Positions 17,069-28,431 of a stretch of 64,000 nt of DNA are shown piece by piece. Both the position numbers and the translations under genes were made by a program. The first letter of the stretch is position 1. The number at the start of each line of letters is the position of its first letter. Location of the stretch: NCBI GenBank assembly GCA_004322045.1, contig SCRN01000014.1, positions 147,303 through 211,302 of the forward strand, in the 5' to 3' direction. The notes under the pieces were generated by a model, which had not been told where the DNA came from, ran no database searches, and worked only from the letters and a program-made list of their open reading frames with translations. The DNA is from Paraburkholderia sp. (GTDB taxonomy: Bacteria; Pseudomonadota; Gammaproteobacteria; Burkholderiales; Burkholderiaceae).

Positions 17069-18796
17069 CTACGGTGCGTGTTCGGCACTGCGCAACTGGC
17101 TCGCCGCTTCCTGCGCGGATTGCGCCTCGCGCCTTCTGCCCATCTCCGCGTAAAGCTTCGCCAAGTTTCCGAGCACGCGCGCATAGTCGGCGCGATAGGC
17201 GGCCGGTTGCTTCTTGGCGAGGCCGGCATACAGCGCCGCTGCCCGCCGATAGGCGCCTTCGGCTTCCGAGGGGCGGCGCGTCTTGCTGAGCAGCACTCCG
17301 AGATTGTTCAGCACGCGCGCCTGGTCGGCGCTGAACGTCCCGGGCGCGGCGCGCTCGAGCGGTTGCAGCGTGCGCAGCGCTTCGCGGTAAGCCTGCTCGG
17401 CTTGCTGCGCCCGGCCTTGCTTTCGGTACAGCACGCCAAGATTCGCCAGCGTGCGCGCCATGTCCGCCCCGTCCTGTGACGGGCTCTCGCGCGCCAGCAG
17501 GCGACGGATCGAGAGCGCTTCGCCATATGCTTGCTCGGCGTCGTCGAGCCGCCCGCCATCGCTGTAGAGGTTGCCCAGATTGTTCAGCGTCCGAGCAAGC
17601 GCGGCGCGATGGGCGAGCGCATTCTCGCGCACGAGCGCGCGTTGCAAGCCGAGCGCCTCGGCGTAGGCGCGCTGCGCATCGTCCGCGCGGTGCATCGTCG
17701 CGTATAAGACACCGAGATCGTTGAGCGTCGTCGCCAAACCGGCGCTATAGGCCGCCGCGTCGTATTGCACGAGCGCTCGCTCGAGCTTGAGCGCCTCGCG
17801 GTAAATGTCGATAGCGTCGCCCGGCCGATCGGCGTCGCGATACAGCGCGCCGAGCGCCTCAAACAAGGCGGCGACATCCGGCCCATACCGCTCCGGCCGC
17901 TCGCGCGCCAAGCCCCACGTCACGCCCAGCGCGTGCAAATAGGCCATCTCTGCGTCCTGCGGCAGCGCCAATTCCACGTACAGATGGCCGAGCCGAGTCA
18001 GTTCGCGCGCATATCGCGGCCGCCATCGGTCGGGCTTGTCCTGCGCCAGCGCCCGATAGCGCAAGGCGAGCGCCTCCACCACGGGTTGCGCTTGCTCCGG
18101 CAACTTCATCTCTTCGAGCAGATCGCCATAGAGTTCGGCGATATCGGCATCGCCCGGTTGCATGGCGTGCGCAAAGCGCATGAACGTAAGGGATCGCTTC
18201 GGGGAAAACCGCAGCCATTCGACGAGGCCCGCTTCGAAACTGCGCGAGGCGGTCAACTCGACGGGCGCACCCGGCTCGATGAGCTCCGCCGATAGCAGCG
18301 TCGAAGCGGTATCGAGGTCGAGCGCAGCGACCGCGGCTTGCGCTTGCGGCTCGAGCGGATCGTCGGTCCATATCACGCGCATCTGCCGCAGCAGCAGGCC
18401 ATAGCGGGCAACCCAATTGCGCGCGAACGCGACGAAATCGAAGCCGGGCCGGCCCGCGCCTTGGGCGGCGAGCGTCAGGACGAGCGGCGCGACGCGCTCG
18501 AACGCCTGAGGCGCAACGGCAAACATGAGATCGGCGGCTTCGGCGAAAGCGACCCGCTCACGGCCCGACAGATGGACACGGCGCGCGGCACGCTCGGCAT
18601 CGAGGGCAAAGCGCGCCAGCCGCCGCGGCTCGACATCGCAACCGCGCTCGAAACGAAATCCGTGCTCGACGTCGTTGGCCGACAGCGCGGGCACGCAAAC
18701 GGGCGGCGGCGAGGCCGAGTCCGCAGCCGCCGCGCTCAACGCCGCCTGCGCCATCGCTAGGCTGGCCAGCCATCGATGCGCGCGCCGATTCGTCAT
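17069..18796 (-). CDS. Exported tetratricopeptide-repeat protein
   Basis: 575 residues from ATG 18796 (AAGGCGAG upstream). An N-terminal signal peptide (RWLASLAMAQAALSAAAA) directs it to the periplasm. The C-terminal half contains at least six TPR units with an unusually long period of about 46 residues; examples are ALGALYRDADRPGDAIDIY, DLGVLYATMHRADDAQRAY, NLGNLYSDGGRLDDAEQAY and NLGVLYRKQGRAQQAEQAY. This resembles kinesin-light-chain-type TPRs and suggests a protein-binding scaffold. The repeats are similar enough for unequal recombination. There is no operon partner to hint at a ligand. Confidence 0.85.
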   Translation of the reverse strand: MTNRRAHRWLASLAMAQAALSAAAADSASPPPVCVPALSANDVEHGFRFERGCDVEPRRLARFALDAERAARRVHLSGRERVAFAEAADLMFAVAPQAFERVAPLVLTLAAQGAGRPGFDFVAFARNWVARYGLLLRQMRVIWTDDPLEPQAQAAVAALDLDTASTLLSAELIEPGAPVELTASRSFEAGLVEWLRFSPKRSLTFMRFAHAMQPGDADIAELYGDLLEEMKLPEQAQPVVEALALRYRALAQDKPDRWRPRYARELTRLGHLYVELALPQDAEMAYLHALGVTWGLARERPERYGPDVAALFEALGALYRDADRPGDAIDIYREALKLERALVQYDAAAYSAGLATTLNDLGVLYATMHRADDAQRAYAEALGLQRALVRENALAHRAALARTLNNLGNLYSDGGRLDDAEQAYGEALSIRRLLARESPSQDGADMARTLANLGVLYRKQGRAQQAEQAYREALRTLQPLERAAPGTFSADQARVLNNLGVLLSKTRRPSEAEGAYRRAAALYAGLAKKQPAAYRADYARVLGNLAKLYAEMGRRREAQSAQEAASQLRSAEHAP

Positions 18797-18937
18797 ACTC
18801 GCCTTCTTGTGCCGGGTGGCCGTCACACATATGAGGGACGGTCCTGGCGCGGCTGTAAGTTAGCCAGCGCACGCCCGCAGGCGGTCGCCCCAGCACGGAT
18901 GCGCCGCTTACCGCCAGCATAGGCGCATCGGCCCGCT

Positions 18938-18986
18938 CACGCAGCACGCAGCACGCAGCACGCAGCAGGCAGCAGGCAGCAGGCAG
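18938..18986. repeat. Heptamer tandem repeat (VNTR-like)
   Basis: Seven consecutive 7-bp units: four copies of CACGCAG followed by three of CAGGCAG. It lies between the 3' end of the thiamine-diphosphate enzyme gene and the start of the TPR gene, in a non-coding stretch of about 220 bp. Such repeats change copy number by slippage. Here it could alter the spacing upstream of the TPR promoter, but not a reading frame. Confidence 0.9.
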
Positions 18987-19014
18987 CGGAAGACGCGAAC
19001 GCGAACGGCGGCGG

Positions 19015-20721
19015 CTATCGCCCGGCGCTCGCTCGCGCGCGCCGGCTTTGCTCGCGAATATCGCCGAGCGTTGCCGTGGGCGTGCTCACTTCCTGAGGCA
19101 CGCGAATCTCGATCAGCGCGGGCAAGCCGCTCGCCGCACAGCGATCGAAGGCGGGCAGGAAATCGGCCGTGCGTTCAACGGTTTCCCCGTGCGCGCCGAA
19201 CGAGCGCGCGAACGCGGCGAAGTCTGGGTTGGTGAGGCCAGTCCCATGCGTGCGCCCCGGATAATGCCGCTCCTGATGCATCCGGATCGTGCCGTAATGA
19301 GCGTTGTTGACGACGATGAAGATCACGTTCAGGCCATACTGCATCGCGGTGGCGAGTTCCTGCGAAGCCATCATGAAGCAGCCATCGCCAGCAAGCGCCA
19401 CCACGGTGCGCTCCGGATAAAGCGCCTTCGCGGCAATCGCCGCAGGCACGCCGTAGCCCATCGATCCGCTCGTCGGCGCAACCTGCGTGCGCCATTGCCG
19501 ATAGGCGAAGTGCCGATGGAGCCAGATCGCGTAATTGCCCGCGCCGTTCGTGACGATGGCGTCGTCCGGCAGCCGTGCCCGCAGTTGCGCCATGATCTCG
19601 CCCAGTTGCACGTCGCCGAGCATCGGCCGCGGCGCGCGCCACTCCAGGTAGGCCGCGTGGGCCTGCTGCGCCGCGCCCGCCCACGCCGGCGCGCCGCTCG
19701 GTTCGAGGGCCGCCAGTTCGGCAGCGATCTCGGGCATGCCCGAGACGATCGGCAGATCGGCTGCGTACACACGCCCAAGTTCTTCTGCGCCTTGATGGAC
19801 GTGCACGAGCGTTTGCTTCGTCTTCGGAATGTCGAGCAACGTATAGCCGCCTGTCGTCGCCTCGCCCAAACGAGGACCGACGACGAGCAGCAAGTCCGCA
19901 TCGCGAATGCGCTGTGCAAGCACGGGATTGATGCCCAGGCCGACGTCGCCGGCGTAGTTCGGATGATCGTTGTCGATCGTGTCTTGATAGCGGAACGCGC
20001 AGCCGATCGGCAGTTGCCAGGTTTCGACGAAGCGCCGCAGATCGGCGCATGCCTGCGCATTCCAGCCGCTGCCGCCCGCAACGACCATCGGCCGCTGCGC
20101 GCGTTCGAGCAATGCGCGCAACGCTTCGATTTGCGCATGCGACGGCGAGGCGGCGATGCGCTTGAACGGCGGCGCGGCCGGCATGCGCGGGCAAGGATCG
20201 GACAGCATATCCTCGGGCAGCGCGAGCACGACTGGCCCCGGCCGCCCCGCGCAGGCCGTATGGAACGCATGGCTGAGATATTCGGGGATGCGCCTTGCAT
20301 CGTCGATTTGCGCGACCCATTTCGCCATCTGCCCGAACATGCGCCGATAGTCGATCTCTTGAAACGCCTCCCGGTCCAGATGCTCGCGCGCGCACTGGCC
20401 GATCAGCAAGATCATCGGCGTCGAATCTTGAAACGCGGTATGCACGCCGATCGAGGCATGCGTCGCGCCGGGCCCGCGCGTGACGAGCGCGACGCCGGGC
20501 CGCCCCGTGAGCTTGCCCGTCGCCTCGGCCATATTCGCGGCCCCGGCCTCGTGGCGGCAGACAAACGTGCGAATGCGTTCCGTTTCATCGTGGAGCGCGT
20601 CGAGCACAGCGAGAAAGCTTTCGCCGGGGACGCTGAAAACACGATCGACTCCATGCGTGATGAGCGCGTCGACGAGCAATCGCGCTCCGGTCACGTTGGT
20701 GGTATCGGCGGCATTCGACAT
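19015..20721 (-). CDS. Thiamine-diphosphate enzyme, acetolactate synthase large-subunit-like
   Basis: 568 residues from ATG 20721, preceded by AGGAGG. The three domains are visible: an N-terminal pyrimidine-binding domain with the catalytic Glu in CRHEAGAANMAEA, a central FAD/nucleotide-like domain, and a C-terminal diphosphate-binding domain with GDGCFMMASQELATAMQYG...NN, the Mg2+/ThDP motif. There is no small subunit gene (ilvH) next to it, and the sequence departs from the IlvB branch, so it may instead be a catabolic acetolactate synthase or another decarboxylase/carboligase of the family. The regulator and substrate are unknown. Confidence 0.88.
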   Translation of the reverse strand: MSNAADTTNVTGARLLVDALITHGVDRVFSVPGESFLAVLDALHDETERIRTFVCRHEAGAANMAEATGKLTGRPGVALVTRGPGATHASIGVHTAFQDSTPMILLIGQCAREHLDREAFQEIDYRRMFGQMAKWVAQIDDARRIPEYLSHAFHTACAGRPGPVVLALPEDMLSDPCPRMPAAPPFKRIAASPSHAQIEALRALLERAQRPMVVAGGSGWNAQACADLRRFVETWQLPIGCAFRYQDTIDNDHPNYAGDVGLGINPVLAQRIRDADLLLVVGPRLGEATTGGYTLLDIPKTKQTLVHVHQGAEELGRVYAADLPIVSGMPEIAAELAALEPSGAPAWAGAAQQAHAAYLEWRAPRPMLGDVQLGEIMAQLRARLPDDAIVTNGAGNYAIWLHRHFAYRQWRTQVAPTSGSMGYGVPAAIAAKALYPERTVVALAGDGCFMMASQELATAMQYGLNVIFIVVNNAHYGTIRMHQERHYPGRTHGTGLTNPDFAAFARSFGAHGETVERTADFLPAFDRCAASGLPALIEIRVPQEVSTPTATLGDIREQSRRARASAGR

Positions 20722-21080
20722 GTGCGGCAACCTCCTGACTATCGGGTGATGTTGTTCGAAGGAAGTGGCAACGGGGCAAAGCGCGTTGCGAGAGACGGCG
20801 CCGACAGCTTACGCCTGCGCCGGCCGCACTGTCACGGCCGAAAAAGGTGCAAAGCTGCGGCGCTGCGGCCGGATGTCGCACGACACCGCCGGCGCGATTC
20901 TGCGAGTTTTCCTCTGCGGTGGACGGCGCCGCGCGTACGCGAAGCGCAAGGCACGCAACAATGCGTGGCGCGGTACGCCGAGGAGCGGCACATCCGCGAA
21001 TGTGCGCGCGACCATTCGATTCGTCTGTCGTTCGTCGTGTAGCTCGCTGGCCCATGCGCCTTCGGCCGGCGCATGGGCAT
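20722..21080. other. Intergenic region with hairpin after sdaA
   Basis: About 360 bp without a gene; it holds the promoter of the thiamine-diphosphate enzyme. GCCCATGCGCC (21050-21060) and GGCGCATGGGC (21068-21078) form a perfect 11-bp stem with a 7-nt loop, ending 3 bp before the sdaA stop codon. No T-run follows, so it is a transcript-end or stabilising hairpin for the gcv-sdaA unit. Confidence 0.65.
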
Positions 21081-22469
21081 TCAGCACTCGACGATGTTCA
21101 CGGCCAGCCCGCCGCGCGACGTTTCCTTGTACTTGGTCTTCATGTCGGCCCCCGTCTCGCGCATGGTCTTGATCACCGAATCGAGCGACACGTAGTGACT
21201 GCCATCGCCACGCAGCGCCATGCGCGCCGCGTTGACGGCTTTGACCGCCCCCATGCCGTTGCGCTCGATGCAGGGAATCTGCACCATGCCGCCCACCGGA
21301 TCGCAGGTCAGCCCGAGGTTGTGCTCCATGCCGATCTCGGCGGCGTTCTCGACTTGCCGCGGCGTGCCCCCCGTGACGGCGGCCAGGGCGCCGGCCGCCA
21401 TCGAGCAGGCCACGCCCACTTCGCCTTGACAGCCCACCTCCGCACCCGAGATCGATGCGTTCAGCTTATACAGAATGCCGATTGCGGCGGCCGTCATCAG
21501 AAAATCGATGACGCCCTGTTCGTTCGCACCCGGCACGAAACGCGTGTAGTAGTGCAGCACGGCGGGAACGATGCCGGCGGCGCCGTTGGTGGGCGCGGTG
21601 ACGACGCGTCCGCCCACCGCGTTCTCTTCGTTCACGGCGATGGCGTACAGGTTGATCCAGTCGACCATCGAAAGCGGGTCGCGCAGCCCCTGCTCCGGGT
21701 TGCTCGATAGCGTGCGATAGAGCTGCGGCGCGCGACGCTTGACTTGAAACGGCCCCGGAAGCGTGCCGTCGGCGTCGGGATTGCCGATGCCGCAGCCACG
21801 CGCAACGCACGACTGCATCACGCCCCAGATCTTCAGCAAACCGGCGCGCGTTTCTGCCTCGGTATGCCAGACACGTTCGTTGTCCCACATGAGTTGGGCG
21901 ATCGATTTACCGGTCGATGCGCACAGCGCCAGCAGTTCGTTGCCGGTGCTGAACGGGTGCGCCCGCTGGTCCGCCGCCTGCAGCACTTTGGTGTTGGGTG
22001 CGCCGGCGGTCACGACGAAGCCGCCGCCCACCGACAGATAGGTCGCCTCGCGCAGCACCTCGCCCGCCGCGTCGCTCGCCCGCAGCTTCATACCGTTCGG
22101 ATGCTCGGGCAGCGCTTGCCGGTAGAAGGCGATCTGCTCTTTCGGGGTGAAGGCGATCTCGTGCTTGCCTAGCAGCGTAAGCCGTCGCGACTTCTGCACG
22201 ACGTCCAGGCGAGGGGCGATCGTCGATGCATCGACGGTATCGGGCGCCTCGCCCATCAACCCGAGAATGACGCCGCGATCGGTGCCGTGCCCCTTGCCCG
22301 TGGCGCCGAGCGAACCGTAGAGATCGACCTTGACCGCGGCAGTGCGCTCAAGCAAGGCGTCGCGCTCGAGCCCTTGGACGAACAGCAGGGCCGCGCGCAT
22401 GGGCCCAACCGTATGCGAGCTCGATGGGCCGATGCCGATCTTGAATAAATCGAAGACGCTGACTGCCAT
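21081..22469 (-). CDS. sdaA: L-serine ammonia-lyase (serine dehydratase)
   Basis: 462 residues, the normal length of single-chain, iron-sulphur L-serine dehydratases, which convert L-serine to pyruvate and ammonia. [13 protein letters not shown] near the N-terminus, and the Cys-containing blocks [29 protein letters not shown] and [19 protein letters not shown] in the C-terminal domain, supply the [4Fe-4S] ligand region. ATG 22469 is preceded by GTGGAG; the long upstream open frame is not part of the gene. It is last in the gcvTHP gene series, which fits a glycine-to-serine-to-pyruvate route. Confidence 0.96.
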   Translation of the reverse strand: MAVSVFDLFKIGIGPSSSHTVGPMRAALLFVQGLERDALLERTAAVKVDLYGSLGATGKGHGTDRGVILGLMGEAPDTVDASTIAPRLDVVQKSRRLTLLGKHEIAFTPKEQIAFYRQALPEHPNGMKLRASDAAGEVLREATYLSVGGGFVVTAGAPNTKVLQAADQRAHPFSTGNELLALCASTGKSIAQLMWDNERVWHTEAETRAGLLKIWGVMQSCVARGCGIGNPDADGTLPGPFQVKRRAPQLYRTLSSNPEQGLRDPLSMVDWINLYAIAVNEENAVGGRVVTAPTNGAAGIVPAVLHYYTRFVPGANEQGVIDFLMTAAAIGILYKLNASISGAEVGCQGEVGVACSMAAGALAAVTGGTPRQVENAAEIGMEHNLGLTCDPVGGMVQIPCIERNGMGAVKAVNAARMALRGDGSHYVSLDSVIKTMRETGADMKTKYKETSRGGLAVNIVEC

Positions 22470-22522
22470 TGCTGCTCCACAAGGTAATTGTTCGAAGAGG
22501 CGTACGCGGCGAACGCAGCGCG

Positions 22523-23629
22523 TTATCTCGCCGGCAGCGGCAGGCACACGGCAAGCCAAGCCGGCGGCGTGGGCGCAAGCCGCAGCGCGACGCCCGTATA
22601 GCGGCCCGAAAGCCGGGCCGCCAGATGAAACAGCTCGGCCCCGTCTTTCGGGTCCCATTGCCCGGCGTAGCCCGGCACGCCGGCCTCCCGGCGCTTCGCA
22701 TCGAACGCCACGCTCGAATGCACGAACTCTTCGTGCGTCTTCTCTCCAAGCGCATACGGCATGAGCCAATCGAGCGCCAGTTGGAGCGTCGCGCCGTTTT
22801 GCGCGCGCAGCACGAGCCAATTGCGGTTGTGACGCCGCGCGGCGAGCGCCGCGATCACGAGCGGCTCCAAATCGTACGTCACGTAATGCAGCGCATCGCG
22901 CTCGGCGAAATCGACCGTGGCCCCGTCGGGCGCAACGTTCGCCCCGATCTGCTCGACGAACAACCGCTGCGCCGCGTTGATGAGCTTGCGATCGTCGAGC
23001 GCAAAGGCCGCCATCGCGACGAGCTTCACGCGGTGGCTCTCCCAGTTGTTGCGGTACGTGCCCGTGAGCGGACGCGGCTGTGCATCGACGCGCTCGACGT
23101 AGCCGTTCGCGAGCTTGGCGATGAACGCGGAGGCCGCGTTGCGCGTCTTCACCGACAACGCGCTCGCCGTCATGTCGTACGCGAGGATCATCGCGTCGAA
23201 ATGCGTCTCGTCGATCGGGTCGAAGCTCGGTTGATAGGTGCTCGCCCAGGCGAACAAGAATCGATCGACGAGGCGCAGGTACCGCTCGTCGCCCGTCGCC
23301 CGCCAAACGAGCGCCGCATCGCGCATGAGCGCCAGGTCTTGCTCCGCGGCGATGCTCTCGTCGTAGATGCCTTCGTGCGGCAAAGTGCCTTCAGTGTGCA
23401 GCCGTGCGAGCGGCTTGGGCTGATCGTTCAATCGCGCCGCCACGCGTTTGACGAGCCCTTGCGCAATGGGCGCGGCGCTCGTGCGCTCGCTCGTTTGCAT
23501 CGCAGGGGCCGCGCAGAGGTTCATCGCCGCGCGCGCCGAATCGACGGGGACGAACACGGCCGCGCAGGCGAACAGGCACGCCGCAAGCGATGCCCGCGAT
23601 GTCAATTTGGTGTCGGCCGCTTGCCCCAT
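22523..23629 (-). CDS. Alginate-lyase-family periplasmic protein
   Basis: 368 residues from ATG 23629, which has AAGGAG 7 bases upstream; an ATG at 23644 lacks one. The signal peptide ([20 protein letters not shown]) is cleaved near residue 36. The rest is an alpha/alpha-barrel protein of the PF05426 alginate-lyase type: [28 protein letters not shown], then [17 protein letters not shown], which sits where AlgL has its catalytic Asn-His segment, and [17 protein letters not shown]. The AlgL motif itself is not identical, so the sugar substrate may differ. It lies between gcvP and sdaA on the same strand. Confidence 0.78.
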   Translation of the reverse strand: MGQAADTKLTSRASLAACLFACAAVFVPVDSARAAMNLCAAPAMQTSERTSAAPIAQGLVKRVAARLNDQPKPLARLHTEGTLPHEGIYDESIAAEQDLALMRDAALVWRATGDERYLRLVDRFLFAWASTYQPSFDPIDETHFDAMILAYDMTASALSVKTRNAASAFIAKLANGYVERVDAQPRPLTGTYRNNWESHRVKLVAMAAFALDDRKLINAAQRLFVEQIGANVAPDGATVDFAERDALHYVTYDLEPLVIAALAARRHNRNWLVLRAQNGATLQLALDWLMPYALGEKTHEEFVHSSVAFDAKRREAGVPGYAGQWDPKDGAELFHLAARLSGRYTGVALRLAPTPPAWLAVCLPLPAR

Positions 23630-23719
23630 CCGTCGCTCCTTCATTGGCTTGATTTCGGAGACGAATGGTAGCCCGTATTGACGACGAAGGACGCGCGGTC
23701 GCGCTCGCGGCCTACGCCG

Positions 23720-26677
23720 TTACGCGTAATCAGCCACCGGCACGCACGAACAGAACAAATTGCGATCCCCATAAGCGTTGTCCGCGCGACCCACCGGCGG
23801 CCAATACTTGCGCGCCACCAACGACGGCAGCGGATAGGCCGCCAACTCACGCGAATAGGCATGCGGCCATGCATCGGCCGTCACGACGGCCGCCGTATGC
23901 GGCGCATGCTTGAGCGGATTGTCCTCGCGGTCGATCCGCCCTTCCTCCACGGCCCGGATTTCCTCACGAATCGCGATCATCGCCTCGATGAAGCGATCGA
24001 GTTCTTCCTTCGGTTCTGATTCCGTCGGCTCGACCATCAGCGTGCCGGGCACCGGGAAGCTCATCGTCGGCGCATGGAAGCCGTAATCGGCCAAACGCTT
24101 GGCCACGTCGTCGACCGTGATCCCGCTCGTCTCCTTGACCGGGCGCAGATCGAGAATGCACTCGTGCGCAACGAGCCCGCCTGGGCCGGCGTAGAGCACG
24201 GGATAGTGCGGCGCGAGGCGCTTGGCGACATAGTTCGCATTCAAAATCGCGACTTCGGTCGCCACCGTCAATTGCTTCGCGCCCATCATCGCGATGTACA
24301 TCCACGAGATCGGCAGAATCGAAGCCGACCCATAGGGCGCAGCCGATACGGCCCCAATGCCGTTCTCGGCGCGGCGATAGCCCGACGAGATCTGATTGGG
24401 CAGGAACTGCGCCAAGTGCGCGCCGACCGCCACGGGGCCGATGCCGGGGCCGCCACCGCCATGCGGAATGCAGAACGTCTTGTGCAAGTTCAAGTGCGAG
24501 ACGTCGCCGCCGAACTGGCCCGGCGCCGTGAGCCCGACCATCGCGTTCATATTGGCGCCATCGACATACACCTGGCCGCCGTGCGCATGCACGATCTCGC
24601 AAATTTCGCGCACGTTCTGCTCGAATACGCCGTGCGTCGACGGGTACGTGATCATGATCGCCGCCAGGTTGGCCGCATGCTCGGCCGCCTTCGCCTTGAG
24701 ATCGGCAATGTCGACGTTGCCCTGTTCGTCGCACCCCACCACGACCACTTTCATGCCCGCCATATGCGCCGACGCCGGGTTCGTCCCGTGAGCCGACGCC
24801 GGAATCAAGCAGACGTCGCGGTGGCCTTCGCCGCGCGAAGCGTGATAGGCGTGGATGATGAGCAAGCCGGCGTACTCGCCTTGTGAGCCGGCGTTGGGCT
24901 GCAGCGACACGGCCGCATAGCCCGTCGCGGCGACCAGCATCTGCTCGAGCTCGTCGATCATCTCGCGGTAGCCGACCGTCTGCTCGGCCGGCGCGAACGG
25001 ATGGATCTGCGAAAACTCGGGCCACGTGACGGGCAGCATCTCCGAAGTCGCGTTCAACTTCATCGTGCACGAGCCAAGCGGGATCATCGAACGATCGAGC
25101 GCGAGATCCTTATCGGCCAGGCTACGCAGATAGCGCAGCATCTCCGTCTCCGAATGGTGACGGTTGAAAACGTGGTGCGTCAGATAGGCGCTCGTGCGCA
25201 CGAGCGTCGCCGGAAGCGCGGCCGCCTCGCTCGCGCGGCCTTCCTCCTGCGCGCGGGTGAGCGCCGTGTCGAGCACGTCGACGTGCGGCACGTCGATTGC
25301 GCCCGCTGCGTTCGCGAACACGCTCAAGAGATCGGTCAAATCGGCGCGCTTGGTAGTTTCGTCGATCGATACGCCCACGCGCGTGTCGCTCACGCGGCGC
25401 AGGTTGATGCGCATGCGCTTGGCCGCGTCGTGAACGGCGGCCGTGCGCGCGCCGGTTTCGATCGTCATCGTGTCGAAGAAGGTGTCGTTCACGAGCGCAT
25501 AGCCGAGCTGCTTCACGCCCGCGGCGAGCAGGCTCGCGATGCGATGCACGCGCTGCGCAATCGTCTTGAGTCCTTGCGGCCCGTGATAGACCGCATACAT
25601 GCTCGCCATGATTGCGAGCAGCGCTTGCGCCGTGCATACGTTCGAGGTGGCCTTCTCGCGGCGAATATGTTGCTCGCGCGTCTGCAGCGCGAGGCGCAGC
25701 GCGCTCTTGCCCTGGGCATCGACCGTCACGCCCACGAGCCGGCCCGGCATTTGACGCTTGAACGTGTCGCGCACCGCCATATAAGCGGCGTGCGGGCCGC
25801 CGAACCCCACGGGCACGCCGAAGCGCTGCGAGGTGCCGACAGCGACGTCCGCGCCCCATTCGCCCGGCGGCGTCAAAAGGGTCAGTGCGAGCAGATCGGC
25901 CGCCACCACGACATGGCCGCCCGCCGCATGCACGGCCTCGGTCAAGGCGCGATAGTCGCGCACGTCGCCGCTCGCGCCCGGGTATTGCAGCAAGACGCCG
26001 AACGCGTTCGCGGCGGCCGCTTCGTGCGCCGGCCCCACTTTCACTTCGATGCCGATCGGCTCCGCGCGCGTGCGCACGACTTCGATGGTTTGCGGCAGCA
26101 CGTCGTCGGCCACGTAAAACAGGTTCGATTTGGCTTTGCCGACGCGTTGCAAGAGCGTCATCGCTTCGGCGGCCGCCGTCGCCTCGTCGAGCAGCGATGC
26201 ATTCGCGATCTCGAGCCCCGTCAAGTCGCCGATCATCTGCTGGAAGTTCAACAGCGCCTCGAGCCGGCCTTGCGAGATTTCCGGTTGATACGGCGTGTAG
26301 GCCGTGTACCACGCCGGGTTTTCCAGCACGTTGCGCAGAATGACGGCCGGGGTGTGCGTGTTGTAGTAGCCCTGCCCGATGAAGGAGCGGAACACCTCGT
26401 TCTTGTCTGCGAGCTGGCGCAGCATGGCCAGCGCCTCGGCCTCGCTGCGCGGCTCGGCGAACGGGCCGAGCGGCAGCGCATCGGTGCGGCGGATCGCACG
26501 CGGGATCACCGCATCGATCAGCGCGGCGCGCGATTCGAAACCGAGCGCGGCCAGCATCATGCGCTGGTCCGCGCTGTCCGGACCGATGTGCCGCTCGGCG
26601 AAGGCGTCATGCACTTCGAGCGCGGCGAGCGAGAGGGGGGTGCGGTTCATCAGACGATCCGGGTGTTCGAGCTTCAT
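23720..26677 (-). CDS. gcvP: Glycine dehydrogenase (decarboxylating), P protein
   Basis: 985 residues, the full one-chain P protein. It decarboxylates glycine with pyridoxal phosphate and passes the aminomethyl group to the lipoyl arm of GcvH. The N-terminal half has [21 protein letters not shown] and [15 protein letters not shown]. The C-terminal half has [15 protein letters not shown] and the PLP-lysine block [21 protein letters not shown] 26677 ([16 protein letters not shown]) matches the N-terminus I recall for Burkholderia GcvP, although its ribosome site is weak; ATG 26650 is the alternative. It lies 77 bp after gcvH. Confidence 0.97.
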   Translation of the reverse strand: MKLEHPDRLMNRTPLSLAALEVHDAFAERHIGPDSADQRMMLAALGFESRAALIDAVIPRAIRRTDALPLGPFAEPRSEAEALAMLRQLADKNEVFRSFIGQGYYNTHTPAVILRNVLENPAWYTAYTPYQPEISQGRLEALLNFQQMIGDLTGLEIANASLLDEATAAAEAMTLLQRVGKAKSNLFYVADDVLPQTIEVVRTRAEPIGIEVKVGPAHEAAAANAFGVLLQYPGASGDVRDYRALTEAVHAAGGHVVVAADLLALTLLTPPGEWGADVAVGTSQRFGVPVGFGGPHAAYMAVRDTFKRQMPGRLVGVTVDAQGKSALRLALQTREQHIRREKATSNVCTAQALLAIMASMYAVYHGPQGLKTIAQRVHRIASLLAAGVKQLGYALVNDTFFDTMTIETGARTAAVHDAAKRMRINLRRVSDTRVGVSIDETTKRADLTDLLSVFANAAGAIDVPHVDVLDTALTRAQEEGRASEAAALPATLVRTSAYLTHHVFNRHHSETEMLRYLRSLADKDLALDRSMIPLGSCTMKLNATSEMLPVTWPEFSQIHPFAPAEQTVGYREMIDELEQMLVAATGYAAVSLQPNAGSQGEYAGLLIIHAYHASRGEGHRDVCLIPASAHGTNPASAHMAGMKVVVVGCDEQGNVDIADLKAKAAEHAANLAAIMITYPSTHGVFEQNVREICEIVHAHGGQVYVDGANMNAMVGLTAPGQFGGDVSHLNLHKTFCIPHGGGGPGIGPVAVGAHLAQFLPNQISSGYRRAENGIGAVSAAPYGSASILPISWMYIAMMGAKQLTVATEVAILNANYVAKRLAPHYPVLYAGPGGLVAHECILDLRPVKETSGITVDDVAKRLADYGFHAPTMSFPVPGTLMVEPTESEPKEELDRFIEAMIAIREEIRAVEEGRIDREDNPLKHAPHTAAVVTADAWPHAYSRELAAYPLPSLVARKYWPPVGRADNAYGDRNLFCSCVPVADYA

Positions 26678-26754
26678 GATAGGGCGGGGCTGGGGCGCGG
26701 CGGTTCGGCGTCAAGCATGCCGGAAGCGCCGCGCGGCAAAAACGAGAGAAAGGG

Positions 26755-27135
26755 TTAGCCTACGAGCTTCTCGTAGCCGTCGGCGTCGAGCAATTTGTCG
26801 AGCGCGGCGCCAGCGCCGAGCTTGACCTTGAAGAGCCAGCTCGCATAAGCGTCTTGGTTGACCGCATCGGGCGTATCGACGAGCGCTTCGTTGACGGCCA
26901 CGACCTCGCCCGAGACCGGCGCATAGATGTCGGAAGCCGCCTTGACCGATTCGACGACGCCCACGGCGTCACCGGCCGCGAAGCTCTTGCCGACTGCCGG
27001 CAGTTCGAGGAAGACGATATCGCCGAGCGTCTCTTGCGCGTGATCGGTGATACCCACCGTCACCGTGCCGTCGGCTTCGGTTCTGACCCACTCGTGTTCT
27101 TCGGTGTATTTCAGATCGGCCGGGACGTTGCTCAT
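26755..27135 (-). CDS. gcvH: Glycine cleavage system H protein
   Basis: 126 residues, the usual length. YTEEHEWV at the N-terminus, and the lipoylation site [14 protein letters not shown] with Lys65, identify the lipoyl carrier that shuttles aminomethyl between GcvP, GcvT and the Lpd protein. AGGAG precedes the ATG at 27135. It lies 72 bp after gcvT in the riboswitch-controlled unit. Confidence 0.98.
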   Translation of the reverse strand: MSNVPADLKYTEEHEWVRTEADGTVTVGITDHAQETLGDIVFLELPAVGKSFAAGDAVGVVESVKAASDIYAPVSGEVVAVNEALVDTPDAVNQDAYASWLFKVKLGAGAALDKLLDADGYEKLVG

Positions 27136-27207
27136 GTGTTGCTCCTGGTGAAATAGGACATGCGTTGAATTGAAAGCGTAAGGACCGAAAAACGCGCGCA
27201 AGGCCCG

Positions 27208-28326
27208 TTAGGCGGCAAGCACCTTGCCGTTGCGCACGAACGGCAGTTTTACCACGCTTGCGGGCAGCGCTTTGCCCCGAATCTGAACCTGCACGAGATC
27301 GCCCGGCTTCACGCCTTTGGGCACACGAGCAAAGGCGATCGATTCCTGCATCGACGGCGAAAACGTGCCGCTCGTGATTTCGCCTTCGCCGTGCGGCGTC
27401 ACCACGGTCTGATGCGCGCGCAGCACACCGCCGGCCTTGCCGTCTTCCTTCTGCAAAATCAGTCCGACGAAATCGCTGCGCGTGCCGTTTTGCTCGAGCG
27501 CCGCCCGGCCTACGAATTCCCGGGGGGCGGTCAGATCGACCGTCCAAGCGAGGCCGGCATCGAGAGGGGAAACATCTTCATCCATGTCTTGGCCGTACAG
27601 ATTCATGCCGGCTTCGAGCCGCAGCGTATCGCGCGCGCCAAGCCCGCATGGACGCACGCCCGCCGCTTGCAGCGCCTGCCAGAGTGCGGCGACATGCTGC
27701 GCGGGCACGATGATTTCGAATCCGTCTTCGCCCGTATAGCCCGTGCGAGCAATCGTCAGATCGCCGAAAGCGGCGTCGCTCACGCGCGCCGCGTTGAATG
27801 GCTTGAGCGGCTCGGTCGCGCTGCGCGCCGACGGCAGGACGTGCCACACTTTGGCGCGCGCGTTCGGCCCCTGGACGGCGACGATCGCGAAATCGCGGCG
27901 CGGCGTGATCGTCACGCCGAAGCCGCGCTCGGCATTCAAACGGTTGAACCACGCGATGTCTTTTTCCGCGGTGCCGGCGTTGACCACGACCCGGAAGCAT
28001 TCGTCGGAGAAAAAGTAGACGATCAGATCGTCGATGACGCCGCCCCGCTCGTTGAGCATGCACGAATACAGTGCACGGCCCGGCGTCTGCAGCTTGCCGA
28101 CGTTGTTGGCGAGCGCATATTCGAAGAACGCGCGAGCGCGCGCCCCCGTGAAATCGACGACGCACATGTGCGACACGTCGAACATGCCCGCATCGCCGCG
28201 CACGGCATGGTGTTCGTCGATCTGCGAGCCGTAATTGACAGGCATGTCCCAGCCGCCGAAATCGACCATGCGCGCATTGAGGGCACGGTGAACGGCGTTG
28301 AGCGGGGTATGTTTGAGTTCGGTCAT
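27208..28326 (-). CDS. gcvT: Aminomethyltransferase, T protein
   Basis: 372 residues. It transfers the one-carbon unit from aminomethyl-GcvH to tetrahydrofolate, releasing ammonia. Family blocks include [50 protein letters not shown] [12 protein letters not shown], and [21 protein letters not shown] 28326 ([14 protein letters not shown]) is the family start. It is the first gene after the tandem glycine riboswitch, with a leader of just over 100 nt between aptamer II and the start codon. Confidence 0.97.
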   Translation of the reverse strand: MTELKHTPLNAVHRALNARMVDFGGWDMPVNYGSQIDEHHAVRGDAGMFDVSHMCVVDFTGARARAFFEYALANNVGKLQTPGRALYSCMLNERGGVIDDLIVYFFSDECFRVVVNAGTAEKDIAWFNRLNAERGFGVTITPRRDFAIVAVQGPNARAKVWHVLPSARSATEPLKPFNAARVSDAAFGDLTIARTGYTGEDGFEIIVPAQHVAALWQALQAAGVRPCGLGARDTLRLEAGMNLYGQDMDEDVSPLDAGLAWTVDLTAPREFVGRAALEQNGTRSDFVGLILQKEDGKAGGVLRAHQTVVTPHGEGEITSGTFSPSMQESIAFARVPKGVKPGDLVQVQIRGKALPASVVKLPFVRNGKVLAA

Positions 28327-28431
28327 CGGGGCCTCGGCGCGCAAAGGTATAGGCGAAAACAAAAAAGGGCCATGCCGGCCGATTTACGCGCACAGCTCGA
28401 TAGCTGCAATACGCGACCTATACGGTGCATG

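Noticed and set aside
18938..18986. Repeat array considered as a CRISPR.
   Set aside because: Units are 7 bp and contiguous with no spacers, and no cas genes are nearby.
22470..23306. A continuous open frame extends SdaA by about 279 residues at the N-terminus.
   Set aside because: ATG 22469 has a ribosome site and gives the normal family length. The upstream part is antisense-like shadow coding over the alginate-lyase gene, Arg/Ala-rich without family likeness.
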